From assembly GCF_015207005.2 (NCBI RefSeq), contig NZ_JADEXS020000001.1, positions 434,001-498,000 of the forward strand: a DNA stretch of 64,000 bases, given 5' to 3'. Source of the stretch: Desmonostoc muscorum LEGE 12446 (lineage in GTDB: Bacteria > Cyanobacteriota > Cyanobacteriia > Cyanobacteriales > Nostocaceae). Positions 26,261 to 35,222 of this stretch are shown piece by piece. The first letter of the stretch is position 1; each line of letters starts with the position of its first letter. The translations under genes were made by a program, and so were the position numbers. The notes beneath the pieces were generated by a model. The model did no database searches and was not told the DNA's origin. It worked only from the letters and a program-made list of their open reading frames with translations.

Positions 26261-27259
26261 ATGACATTATTAATCGTCGGTGCCACTGGCACCTTAGGAA
26301 GACAAGTGGCTCGTCGTGCTATCGATGAGGGATATAAAGTACGCTGTCTTGTCCGCAGCACTAAAAAAGCAGCTTTTCTTAAAGAATGGGGTGCGGAGCT
26401 TGTATCGGGAAGTTTGCGTTACCCGGACACCTTAGCAGAAGCATTAGAAGGGGTAACCCAAGTCATTGATGCCTCAACATCTCGCGCTACAGATTCACAA
26501 AGTATCAAACAAGTGGACTGGGACGGAAAAGTAGCATTAATTCAAGCCGCAAAAGCAGCAGGTGTAGAGCGTTTTATCTTCTTCTCGATTTTAGATGCCG
26601 ATAAATACCCAGAAGTGCCGCTGATGGAAATTAAGCGGTGTACAGAACTCTTCTTGATTGAATCTGGCTTGAATTACACCATCTTGCGGTTAGCTGGTTT
26701 TATGCAAGGGTTAATCGGTCAATACGGGATTCCCATTTTGGAAGCACAGCCAGTTTGGGTAACTGGTCAATCTTCTCCCATCGCCTACATGGACACCCAG
26801 GACATCGCTAAATTTGCTATCCGCGCCTTGAGTGTACCAGAAACAGAAAACCAAGCTTTTCCCGTAGTAGGTACTCGTGCATGGAGTGCAGAAGAAATCA
26901 TTAACCTGTGCGAACGCTTATCTGGAAAAGAAGCCAGAGTCACACGAATGCCAATAAACTTACTCCGTGCTGTGCGGGGCTTAATGCGCTTCTTCCAGTG
27001 GGGATGGAACATCGCCGACAGACTGGCGTTTACAGAAGTATTGGCTAGTGGTAAACAGTTAAATGCTTCAATGGATGAAGTTTACACAGTGTTTGGCTTA
27101 GATCGAGAACAAACCACAACTCTAGAAAGCTATCTACAAGAGTACTTCAGCCGAATTATGAAGAAGCTTAAAGAGTTAGACTACGAAAAAAATAAAAACA
27201 AAAAACAGAAATCTAAAAAAACTCCTTTTAAACAATCTTCAAAAGCCAATAGCCAATAG
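26261..27259 (+). CDS. ycf39: Ycf39-like NAD(P)-binding photosystem II assembly factor
   Basis: This is a 332-residue atypical SDR/NmrA-type protein. The dinucleotide motif GATGTLGRQVARRA is at residues 7-20, followed by YKVRCLVRSTKKAAFLKEWGAELVSGSLRYPDTL and the RFIFFSILDADKYPEVPLMEIK segment diagnostic of Ycf39. In Synechocystis, Ycf39 binds HliD and delivers chlorophyll to newly made D1 during PSII assembly. The last 35 residues are a Lys-rich tail. Its position next to petM supports the assignment. Confidence 0.93.
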   Translation: MTLLIVGATGTLGRQVARRAIDEGYKVRCLVRSTKKAAFLKEWGAELVSGSLRYPDTLAEALEGVTQVIDASTSRATDSQSIKQVDWDGKVALIQAAKAAGVERFIFFSILDADKYPEVPLMEIKRCTELFLIESGLNYTILRLAGFMQGLIGQYGIPILEAQPVWVTGQSSPIAYMDTQDIAKFAIRALSVPETENQAFPVVGTRAWSAEEIINLCERLSGKEARVTRMPINLLRAVRGLMRFFQWGWNIADRLAFTEVLASGKQLNASMDEVYTVFGLDREQTTTLESYLQEYFSRIMKKLKELDYEKNKNKKQKSKKTPFKQSSKANSQ

Positions 27260-27424
27260 CCATTAGACTGCCAAATCCAGGCATTTGACTGTGAACTACC
27301 CAGTGCTGACCACTTGCGGTACAGCCCAACCTTCTGCCGGATTTAGCTAAATTAATGACTACATGGTCAAAAATGTGTAACGATTACATAATACAGAGCA
27401 TTGCCTAAACTTGGATATTTGAGT

Positions 27425-28342
27425 GTGCCGAAAGCAGGCATTATCTACAATGACGTAAAACCGATAGCGGGTCGTGTCGCTATCGAGTTAAAAGACAAGC
27501 TAACCGCTGCCGGTTGGCATGTTTGTGTAACATCGAGTATCGGTGGCATATTGGGCTACTCTAACCCTGAGAGTCCTGTGTGCCATACCCCCTTAGACGG
27601 CCTGACACCGCCTGGTTTTGACTCAGATATGAAATTTGCAGTGGTGTTAGGAGGAGATGGCACTGTTTTAGCAGCATCTCGTCAGGTAGCACCCTGTGGT
27701 ATCCCACTGTTAACAGTGAATACCGGCCATATGGGATTTTTGACGGAAACTTTCCTCAATCAATTGCCCCAAGCAATAGAGCAGGCGATGGCGGGTGAGT
27801 ATGAAATTGAAGAACGAGCCATGCTCACCGTCAAAGTGTTTCGGGGGGATTCAGTATTGTGGGAAGCTCTCTGCTTAAATGAAATGGTGCTGCATCGGGA
27901 ACCTTTGACCTCTATGTGCCATTTTGAAATTGCCATAGGGCGTCATGCGCCAGTGGATATTGCAGCCGATGGTGTGATTGTTTCTACACCGACTGGTTCC
28001 ACAGCTTATTCATTAAGTGCTGGCGGCCCAGTGGTGACTCCTGGCGTACCTGCTCTACAGCTAGTGCCCATTTGCCCACATTCCCTAGCTTCTAGAGCAT
28101 TGGTTTTTCCAGACACAGAATCGGTCAACATCTACCCAGTCAATATTCCTCGGCTGGTGATGGTGGTGGACGGGAATGGGGGGTGTTATGTACTACCAGA
28201 GGATAGAGTATATATAGAGCGATCGCAATATACTGTCCGATTTATTCGCCTGCAACCGCCAGAGTTTTTCCGAATTTTGCGAGAAAAATTAGGTTGGGGT
28301 TTGCCACATATCGCCAAACCAACTTCCGTAGAATTACCGTAG
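27425..28342 (+). CDS. nadK: NAD(+) kinase
   Basis: This is a 305-residue protein if translation starts at GTG 27425 ([16 protein letters not shown]), which matches the family N-terminus; an in-frame TTG at 27401 would add eight residues. It has the diagnostic [11 protein letters not shown] (metal/ATP binding), [18 protein letters not shown] and [16 protein letters not shown] motifs. It phosphorylates NAD to NADP using ATP or polyphosphate. Cyanobacteria usually have two NadK paralogues, and this one has the cyanobacteria-specific insertion [16 protein letters not shown]. It is co-oriented with ycf39. Confidence 0.94.
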   Translation: MPKAGIIYNDVKPIAGRVAIELKDKLTAAGWHVCVTSSIGGILGYSNPESPVCHTPLDGLTPPGFDSDMKFAVVLGGDGTVLAASRQVAPCGIPLLTVNTGHMGFLTETFLNQLPQAIEQAMAGEYEIEERAMLTVKVFRGDSVLWEALCLNEMVLHREPLTSMCHFEIAIGRHAPVDIAADGVIVSTPTGSTAYSLSAGGPVVTPGVPALQLVPICPHSLASRALVFPDTESVNIYPVNIPRLVMVVDGNGGCYVLPEDRVYIERSQYTVRFIRLQPPEFFRILREKLGWGLPHIAKPTSVELP

Positions 28343-28794
28343 TTATTGGGAATTGGGCATTGGTTATTAATTATTATCCTCTGCCCCATGCCCCATACCT
28401 AATGCCTAATTTGGTGATTTCCTTCCAGAATTACTTGTGTAGGAATGGTATTTGGAGTTAGTTATTAAGATTGCATTTGAGAATTAGATGGTTCATACCT
28501 GAACGTGTGTCAAAATTCAACACCCAGGAAGAGGCAGTGGGGTGTTTTTGGTTCGCATAAAGAGCAACTGCGGTTCACAAGTCAGAATTTCTAACGAGTT
28601 TAGTATGATTGGTATATTCATTTATCATCAGTTATCCTGACTCCTGAATTCTGACGAACGTGCTAAAACATCTTTAAGTAATGCGTCAAATCAGGATTTT
28701 TCCATCACTACAAACTCGTAATTGCACTTTTAACTGATGTAAAGACTTTTTTGAGAACGTCTTTACAATTCCAAATCCAATATCCCAAATTGTT
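28343..28794. other. Intergenic region upstream of the nblR-like gene
   Basis: It contains a TTGGGAATTGGGCATTGG / CCCCATGCCCCATACC repeat pair (28345-28402), a terminator-like hairpin (28519-28549), a TCCTGACTCCTGAATTCTGAC repeat (28635-28655) and an AT-rich stretch ahead of the regulator. No gene is supported. Confidence 0.6.
28519..28549 (+). terminator. Intrinsic terminator-like hairpin
   Basis: AACACCC (28519-28525) pairs with GGGTGTT (28540-28546) and is followed by TTT. It lies about 180 bp past nadK and is suited to ending that transcript before the nblR-like gene. Confidence 0.55.
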
Positions 28795-29481
28795 ATGACT
28801 GTTGCTCAAAGTCCCTGTGTTTTGGTGATTGAGACCGATGATAACTTAGCAAATCAGCTTGCTTGCGATTTGCAAGAAGCCGGCTATGAATCAATTTTGG
28901 CTCATGATGCGACTAGTGGGTTGCAACACTGCCGCGATCGCCAGCCTGCTTTAATTGTTTTAGACCGGATGCTCGCAGGAGAATCAGGACTCTCATTGTG
29001 CAAAAATCTGAGAAGCACTGGTATGCGATCGCCTGTGTTGATTTTAATGGCAAGGGATACAGTTGACGATCGCGTAGCTTGTCTAGAAGCTGGAGCTGAT
29101 GACTACATCCTCAAGCCTTACCGCTCAGAAGACTTTTTGAAGTTAATTCGCCTCTACTTAAAACCCGATGTGGATACCACGGAGCAATTACGCTTTGGGG
29201 ATCTAATTTTAGACATAGCAACTCGCCGTGCAATACACAACGGACGGGCAATTGACTTGACAATGAAGGAATTTGAACTATTAAAATTCTTAATGGAACA
29301 TCCCCGTGAGGTGTTAACCCGCGAACAAATTCTAGAAAATGTTTGGGGTTACGACTTTCTGGGTGAATCGAATGTAATTGAAGTATACATTCGCTACTTA
29401 CGCCTGAAAATCGAAGATGAAGGACAAAAGCGCCTCATACAAACAGTGCGCGGCGTCGGGTACGTTTTGAGAGAATCCTAG
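28795..29481 (+). CDS. nblR: OmpR-family response regulator, NblR-like
   Basis: This is a 228-residue receiver plus winged-helix regulator. The receiver has the acidic pair D15/D16 (VIETDDN), phosphoacceptor-position D57 in LDRMLAGE and the Lys in ILKPYRSED. The usual Thr/Ser switch position is Met85 (LILMARD), so the phosphorylation pocket is not canonical. The C-terminal DNA-binding domain reads LTMKEFELLKFLMEHPREVLTREQILENVWGY...VRGVGYVL. The overall sequence looks like NblR, the activator of phycobilisome breakdown under nutrient stress, which is reported to work without classical phosphorylation. Another OmpR-type paralogue cannot be excluded. nblA is also in this window. Confidence 0.65.
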   Translation: MTVAQSPCVLVIETDDNLANQLACDLQEAGYESILAHDATSGLQHCRDRQPALIVLDRMLAGESGLSLCKNLRSTGMRSPVLILMARDTVDDRVACLEAGADDYILKPYRSEDFLKLIRLYLKPDVDTTEQLRFGDLILDIATRRAIHNGRAIDLTMKEFELLKFLMEHPREVLTREQILENVWGYDFLGESNVIEVYIRYLRLKIEDEGQKRLIQTVRGVGYVLRES

Positions 29482-29598
29482 TACCGCCGTGAAGTCAAAT
29501 GCACTAAAGCAATTCCTAATCCAAAATCTAAAATCTAAAATCCAAAATCGTGTAAATTCTGTAAAATTGAAATCTAAATTACAGAATCAAAAAACTAT

Positions 29599-30105
29599 AT
29601 GACTCGTTGGCTAAGCTTGCTCTCGATATTGCTAGGTATTTTGCTGATGGGTTGTTCTATGCCAACAACAGCTATACCTTCGTCCCCCACATCTGCTTCT
29701 GAAACTCCAGCACCAGAAAATTTAGGTCAAAAACTACCAATTTCTGCTAAAGCCATTGTTCCCAATGGCACAACGATTCAGCTAGAAGTGGCAAAGACGC
29801 CACAACAGCAAGCAATGGGGTTGATGTATCGACCAGCTTTGCCAGATGACCAAGGAATGTTGTTTGGGTTCCCTTCAGCGCAACCAGTCAGTTTTTGGAT
29901 GAAGAATGTACCTGTGGCTTTGGATATGGTATTTCTACAAAATGGTGTAGTTAAATATATTCAAGCTGGTGCGCCCCCTTGTGCTAATGAGCCTTGTCCC
30001 ACCTATGGTCCAAGTACACTAATTGACAAGGTGATTGAACTTCGGTCTGGACGAGCTGCCGAGTTAAATTTAAAAGTCGGCGATACTATCAAAATTGAGT
30101 TTTGA
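29599..30105 (+). CDS. DUF192 family lipoprotein
   Basis: This 168-residue protein has a lipoprotein signal: hydrophobic SLLSILLGILLMG followed by Cys in LLMGCS. A Ser/Pro/Thr linker leads to a DUF192 domain (residues about 55-168) with LEVAKTPQQQAMGLMYRPALPDDQGMLFGF, VSFWMKNVPVALDMVFLQNG and IELRSGRAAELNLKVGD. DUF192 is a small beta-barrel of unknown function, often periplasmic. It follows the nblR-like gene by 117 bp, which includes an AATCTAAAATC repeat. Confidence 0.9.
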   Translation: MTRWLSLLSILLGILLMGCSMPTTAIPSSPTSASETPAPENLGQKLPISAKAIVPNGTTIQLEVAKTPQQQAMGLMYRPALPDDQGMLFGFPSAQPVSFWMKNVPVALDMVFLQNGVVKYIQAGAPPCANEPCPTYGPSTLIDKVIELRSGRAAELNLKVGDTIKIEF

Positions 30106-30605
30106 GACTCTGGTGCTTTCTTTAGAGCTAAAGTTATCAAAATCTATGTTTTTTTTGTAAAAAATGTCACTTTATGTGGTAAAACAGTCAGTTATGAGGC
30201 TACTATTTAAAAACTGTGGTAATAATGTAAAGTCCTACGGTCTTCAAGCTGAAATCGCAGTTTTAAGGTTTGGTCGCAAAAATATTCCCTTAGGCGTAAG
30301 TGTAAATAGTCGCCCATAGGTGAGTATAGGCTATGGAATCTTTGTTACTACATGTGTAATAAACTAAAGCACAGAAGTAAATAAGATGGAGTCAATTTAA
30401 ATAGGTAATAATACTGCTTGAAATTCGAGCAGATGATTCGTAGAAAAATTTTTATTTCCTAGACCCTCTATGAGAAGCCTGTTTTTAGGTAGACCAAGAA
30501 AACTGGGTCTAGCTGTATGGTTGATAACGGTACAGTGACACATGAAATATTGGCTACTAGCTAGCAAGTAATGGTGAACTGATATATGACAATACACTCT
30601 GCACC
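30106..30605. other. Gene-free region upstream of DUF2949 gene
   Basis: These 500 bp are AT-rich with no supported ORF. They hold a weak inverted repeat CTAGACCC (30461-30468) / GGGTCTAG (30506-30513). They are probably the long promoter/leader region of the small downstream gene. Confidence 0.45.
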
Positions 30606-30614
30606 AGGAGGTGA
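30606..30614 (+). promoter_or_regulatory. Strong ribosome-binding site deciding the DUF2949 start
   Basis: AGGAGGTGA lies 7 bp ahead of ATG 30622 and is close to the perfect anti-SD complement. It rules out the upstream in-frame ATG at 30586, whose own codons contain this site. Confidence 0.8.
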
Positions 30615-30621
30615 AATACAA

Positions 30622-30813
30622 ATGTCACCATCAAAATATTCTCGACTTATTAATTTTTTGCAAGAAGATTTGGCAATTTCCACAGCTTCACTAGCGGTGG
30701 CGCTTCGTCATCGGGAGCAAGATCCAGGTCCTTTGCCAATGATTCTTTGGCAGTATGGCTTGATTACTCTAGAGCAGTTAGAGCAAATTTATGATTGGCT
30801 AGAGACGGCATAA
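30622..30813 (+). CDS. DUF2949 family protein
   Basis: This is a 63-residue soluble helical protein (MSPSKYSRLINFLQEDLAISTASLAVALRHREQDPGPLPMILWQYGLITLEQLEQIYDWLETA) of the small cyanobacteria-specific DUF2949 family. The family pattern is a first helix, a PG-LPMILWQYGLI core and a final LEQLEQIYDWLE helix. Function is unknown. The start is fixed by the strong Shine-Dalgarno sequence. It stands alone, with a 190-bp gap to a very strong terminator-like hairpin. Confidence 0.85.
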   Translation: MSPSKYSRLINFLQEDLAISTASLAVALRHREQDPGPLPMILWQYGLITLEQLEQIYDWLETA

Positions 30814-31007
30814 TTAGGGAATTTAAAATTCAAAAGGAGGAAAGGCGATCGTGCTAGCTTGTTGGTTATTAACTGGATATAAATTAAAGTGAGGGTAGTT
30901 GATGAGTAGCTCATTCAAAAGAATTGAGGCATATCATATCCACTCTAACTTATCCAAAGGTTGATATATGGGGAAATTGTCTCTAGCGGTTTTTACTCAT
31001 TTACATA

Positions 31008-31053
31008 CAAATCAAAAGAGCGAGTTGATAATTCAACTCGCTCTTTTGATTTG
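31008..31053. terminator. 21-bp perfect inverted repeat, 4-nt loop
   Basis: Arms 31008-31028 and 31033-31053 (CAAATCAAAAGAGCGAGTTG core) are perfectly complementary around TAAT. It lies between the DUF2949 gene and the convergent aminotransferase, with A/T-rich flanks in both directions, and suits a bidirectional terminator. It is followed by TTTGTCCTTTG-family repeats (31051-31110). Confidence 0.75.
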
Positions 31054-31116
31054 TCCTTTGTCCTTCGTCATTTGTCCTTTGTTAGTTAACAATAACCAAT
31101 GACTAATAACTAATGA

Positions 31117-32268
31117 CTATTCTGTAAACACTTTAGCTGCTGCTGCCACACCACCTCCAGGGGCGAAGTCTTCATAGCCAAGTTCTCTTAAGGTAACTTC
31201 TAAGGATGCTATGCAGCTGAGGATATCGCGATCGCTCACAAAACCCAAGTGACCTATGCGGAAAATTTTATTGCTCAGATGGTCTTGACCGCCTGCTAAA
31301 GCAATATCAAAGCGCTTTTTCATCAATGACCGAATCTTATCCGATTCAATTCCCTGTGGCGCTACAGATGTAATCGCTGGACTAGCGTGACTGTCTGCTG
31401 CAAACAGGGGTAAGTTCAATCCTTTAATGGCAGCGCGGGTAGCATTTTTCAGCCGTTGGTGTCGAGCAAATATTGACTCTAAGCCTTCTTCTTTCATGAT
31501 TCGCAACGTGGTGTGCAGCGCTACGATCATGTTCACAGGAGGAGTAAATGGAGTTGTATTTTTGGCTGCCGATTTCCGATATTTGCCTAAATCCAAATAA
31601 TATTTCGGTAATTTTGCGGTTTTGTAAGCTTCCCAAGCTTTAGGGCTAACAGAGACAAAACCCAATCCTGGTGGGATCATATAACCTTTCTGGGAACCAG
31701 AGGCGACTACATCCAAGCCCCAAGCATCCACGGGTAAATTGAACGCACCCAAGCTAGTCACAGCATCAACGATAATTAAAGCTTCACCGTGTTCTTTGAC
31801 ATGGCGGTTGATGCTTTCTAGGTCATTTAGCACACCCGTCGAGGTTTCGCTGTGGGTGATGATGACAGCCTTGATTTCCTTTTGGGTATCTGCTTGGAGT
31901 TTTTGGGCAAATACTTCTGGATCTAAAGGTTTTCCCCATTCAACCTTAACTTCTTCTACATTCAAACCGTAGGCTTGACCGATTTCTACCCAACGTTCGC
32001 CAAATTTGCCGTTAGAACCAACTAAAATGCGATCGCCTGGAGAGAGAAAATTAATTATGCCAGCTTCTACAGCACCCGTACCACTGACATTCAGCATCAG
32101 CACATCACTTTGAGTTTGGTGCAGCCACTTGAGGTTTTCCGTCACTTCTCCCAAGATGTTGCTAAATTCACTAGTCCGGTGTCCAATCGGATGCTTGGCC
32201 AATGCCAGTAAGGCAGCTTCTGGCACTGGGGTTGGACCAGGAATCATCAGCATCAGCTTATCGTTCAT
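31117..32268 (-). CDS. Class V aminotransferase (alanine/serine-glyoxylate aminotransferase family)
   Basis: This 383-residue PLP enzyme has the PLP-lysine in VASGSQKGYMIPPGLGFVSVS, the N-terminal MIPGPTPVPEAALLALAKHPIGHRTSEF and the VDAVTSLGAFNLPVDAWGLD strand with the cofactor Asp. Close relatives are annotated as alanine- or serine-glyoxylate aminotransferase, or as the small subunit of soluble hydrogenase. In cyanobacteria this enzyme transaminates photorespiratory glyoxylate to glycine. The Ala/Pro-rich C-terminal tail is cyanobacterial. It is a single gene with a long upstream spacer. Confidence 0.9.
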   Translation of the reverse strand: MNDKLMLMIPGPTPVPEAALLALAKHPIGHRTSEFSNILGEVTENLKWLHQTQSDVLMLNVSGTGAVEAGIINFLSPGDRILVGSNGKFGERWVEIGQAYGLNVEEVKVEWGKPLDPEVFAQKLQADTQKEIKAVIITHSETSTGVLNDLESINRHVKEHGEALIIVDAVTSLGAFNLPVDAWGLDVVASGSQKGYMIPPGLGFVSVSPKAWEAYKTAKLPKYYLDLGKYRKSAAKNTTPFTPPVNMIVALHTTLRIMKEEGLESIFARHQRLKNATRAAIKGLNLPLFAADSHASPAITSVAPQGIESDKIRSLMKKRFDIALAGGQDHLSNKIFRIGHLGFVSDRDILSCIASLEVTLRELGYEDFAPGGGVAAAAKVFTE

Positions 32269-33180
32269 GTGTCTATCCTAAAGTCAAATAAGAGTCAAAA
32301 TTTTCGGAAGTTGGTTAAGTCTGGTAGCAAATTCTAGATATTTCTCTACAAATCACACTCAGTTTGTCACCAGTCTTATTGTGTATTTTTCAAGTTTATA
32401 GTCAAAGTATCGCGGGAGTTAATCAACGGTCAGCTTGACCTTTGCAATTTATTTACATGAGACTTCAACTTAGATAATACCTCTGTTCTAGGGAAATAAT
32501 CTTACCACATACCTAGAACGTCGATTCAGTATTCAAAAATTATCGGGATTGGTTGGGTACTGGATACTGGGTGCTGCGTATTAGTAGTTAAAAGAATTAT
32601 TTCCTAGTCCCCAGTCCCCAGTCCCCAGTCCCCAGTCCCCAGTCCCCAGTCCCCAGTCCCTAATCCTCGATCATTCCCTACTGATCTTTTACAGTACATT
32701 TGCCGCAGAAGTTGAAGTATTTTATTTGCACTCTAGCTGAGGCGATGGCCAATAAATTATCAGTTTTTATAGTATATTTATAAATTTGCTACATGATTGC
32801 TTGGTATTTTCAGCTACTCTTCACAGTGAGTCGTTTTTAACTAGTGTCAGTTGATAAAGTGTCACTCACCAGAACCTTGGTTTGAACGCACAAGAGATAT
32901 TCTTAGTTAGTGCAAGGAGTGATACCATTTCACCACATGTTTGTCACAAGTTATCCCCGCAATCCTCCTTCCTAAGGGGGTATTGCAGATTACAAATGTT
33001 GCATCAAACTAGTGAGTTGGTACAAAGTTATACGGGGAAGCGCTTGGGTGAGCAAAACTCTCGAGCGCTTTTTCGTGTATAAATAAAATAGTAAAATTAC
33101 CAGTACATTAATATAAAATTATATTATCACGTATATATAAATTTATAAGTTGATACTATATAATTCCTATTTGATTGCGT
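32269..33180. other. Gene-free region with CCCCAGT tandem repeat
   Basis: About 900 bp hold no supported gene. Position 32609-32662 is an array of about seven CCCCAGT units (CAGTCCCCAGTCCCC). The preceding GGTTGGGTACTGGATACTGGGTGCTG (32553-32578) is its approximate complement, so the pair forms a long hairpin. The 66-codon ORF near 32882 shows no family features and is not called. Confidence 0.55.
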
Positions 33181-33189
33181 GAAAAAACT

Positions 33190-33440
33190 CGCCCTCAACT
33201 CGAAAACTTACTCGGGGCTTTTTACCAGAAAAGAATTTTTGAACCTCGTATGACTAGAAGCCACGCGATTCCTGCTTCAACGATCTCTGCCTGAATTACT
33301 CCGGGTCTTACAAGTTCTCCACAGGCGTTTTTAAAGTCTCCCTAGCACCGACGGCGACTTTGAAACAAGTACCTAAAAAGTTAGTTAAGTGGACTCGTTG
33401 AACCAAGAATCCTCACGCCTTTAGGCTGAGGAGTGTCAAA
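33190..33440. mobile_element. Decayed IS200/IS605-like remnant
   Basis: Reading the minus strand from about 33340 down gives NACGELVRPGVIQAEIVEAG, which resembles TnpB C-terminal tails, but the upstream frame is closed by stops. At 33409-33429 CCTCACGCCTTTAGGCTGAGG is a nested hairpin followed by AGTGTCAA, of the type found at right ends of such elements. The two signals point in opposite orientations, so two relics may overlap. The assignment is tentative. Confidence 0.35.
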
Positions 33441-33549
33441 TTTGTTGATATTAATAGCGATCGCAGTAGTCTAAATTTGATCTCGGTCGATATTTAACTC
33501 CCGCAATTTTGCTGCCAAAGGTTCTGCTTTTTCAGCTTCCTGTTCTAGA

Positions 33550-34965
33550 TTACTCAACTACTCCTGACTCTGGTTCTCTGACTACTAAATCAGGTATTAA
33601 ATCCGGCAAAAATGCTTGTTGCTCATCCTTTGATGTCTGAATTTTATCTTCAGCATTAGGTAACCAGCTGACAAATGGTAGAGGTAACAGCGTACTGAGG
33701 TTAGTAATTAGCACCAACAGCCAAAGCAAATCAAAGTTCGTTGCTGTAATTCCCAGCCAATGGGTAATTAATGCCCCAAATGCATGGGAAACGCTTCCTC
33801 CTAAATTGAACACTGACATTAACAAGGCAAATAATGTTGCTTCTACTCCAGAAGGACACAGCCTTGCTGCTAGCACCATCACTTGCATAAAGGCAATTTT
33901 CCCCATCACAGAGAGAATAAGACTATCACCCAAACTAAACCAGTGGTCATCTATACCCAAGAGCCGATTAGTGTGAGTTACTAACAACATCATCGTCATC
34001 CCCAAAATTGAGGAAAGAACGGCACTCCAAGTAAAAATCACACGAAAAGGAATGCTTTTGAGGAAACGTTGAAAAATCCAAACACCTGCTAAAGAAGCGA
34101 AACTTGTCACCAAATGCACCCGTCCTAAAAATTCTGGTTCAAAGTGTAGTTCGTTGGTAGTGAAGTAGAAAAAGGCTGAATCGGCACTTGGAGTAGCTTG
34201 CCAGATGAAGATAAATAGTGTTGGTAGCCAAATTGTTTTTTGGCTCAGGGCTTGGCGTAGTTGCCCCAGTTGATGTTTGATTGTTACAGAGTTAGTTTGA
34301 TTAGTGTCTTTAGCATCTTTGCCAATGGGAGACTCAGCAATTAACCAAGCTACCCCTGAAACAATCAAAGGAAATGAGGCGGTAATCCAAAAGACAGTGT
34401 AGGTAGTAAAGTATTGCAGGAGCAGACCGCTAAAGTATGCTGTTATCAAACCTCCGATCGCAGAAGCACCCCAACACAGAGATTGTAGTGAACCAGCTTT
34501 CGCTTGTGATTCGCCTCTAGCTCGTTCCACAACCAGTGAGTCAACTATCACATCACTCATTGCAACAGAGAGAGAACTAAGAGCGATCGCTACTGTAGCT
34601 GCCCAGCTAGTATGAACTATTGTTGCCATACTTACCCAGGAAACAGTTCCGAGTATCCCGGATAAAATCAAATAAGGACGCCTGCGATAGCCAAATATCG
34701 GTAAGCCATCAGAGATAAAACCAAACACTGGCTTAATCATCCAAGGTAGGAAGGTAATTCCCAATAGAGCCGATACCTGTACTGGACTTAATAGCAATTC
34801 ATCTTTGAGGAAAAAGCTTACAGCTAGACGCGATAGCCCTAAAATTCCTTGGACAAAGTATACTGCCAGAATTGCAATTAACTCAGCATTTGGTTGATTG
34901 CCCAAAAAGATTTTTTCTGTGACTGAATCTTTTACCTTGGACAAGCCAGATGATTGAATCAACAT
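33550..34965 (-). CDS. Folate/biopterin transporter (BT1/FBT family, MFS)
   Basis: This is a 471-residue, roughly 12-span membrane protein. Family hallmarks are IAILAVYFVQGILGLSRLAVSFFLKDELLLSPVQVSALLGITFLPWMIKPVFGFISDGLPIFGYRRRPYLILSG, VAMSDVIVDSLVVERARGES and SLCWGASAIGGL. Members of the FBT family (for example the Synechocystis and chloroplast homologues) import folates or pterins across the plasma membrane. No regulatory site is obvious. It stands alone after the repeat-rich gap. Confidence 0.9.
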   Translation of the reverse strand: MLIQSSGLSKVKDSVTEKIFLGNQPNAELIAILAVYFVQGILGLSRLAVSFFLKDELLLSPVQVSALLGITFLPWMIKPVFGFISDGLPIFGYRRRPYLILSGILGTVSWVSMATIVHTSWAATVAIALSSLSVAMSDVIVDSLVVERARGESQAKAGSLQSLCWGASAIGGLITAYFSGLLLQYFTTYTVFWITASFPLIVSGVAWLIAESPIGKDAKDTNQTNSVTIKHQLGQLRQALSQKTIWLPTLFIFIWQATPSADSAFFYFTTNELHFEPEFLGRVHLVTSFASLAGVWIFQRFLKSIPFRVIFTWSAVLSSILGMTMMLLVTHTNRLLGIDDHWFSLGDSLILSVMGKIAFMQVMVLAARLCPSGVEATLFALLMSVFNLGGSVSHAFGALITHWLGITATNFDLLWLLVLITNLSTLLPLPFVSWLPNAEDKIQTSKDEQQAFLPDLIPDLVVREPESGVVE

Positions 34966-35222
34966 TTGATAAATATTTTTTAAGTTTTATCTACTTTTCT
35001 ATAATATCGATATTTTAGAAACTGGGTTTTCTGTGAATGTTTTGGTTTTAAACGATATTGTATAAGAATCCACCAAGAGATGAGGACGAGTTTACCTGAG
35101 TAAGCTCGTCCTAGCTAAGATTTCATATTGATTTTTAACCTGAGGTTTTGAAATCCTTGTGCAGCCTGGGGTTAGGGTATGGAGAAAATCTGACTGAGCA
35201 AGGATTTGTGTCTTTAATCAAA

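Noticed and set aside
32609..32662. CCCCAGT array as a CRISPR or coding repeat
   Set aside because: The units are 7 bp with no spacers, and it has no coding frame with flanking gene homology.
32882..33082. 66-codon ORF in the gap after the aminotransferase
   Set aside because: It shows no family features or ribosome-binding site, and the region is repeat-rich and AT-rich.
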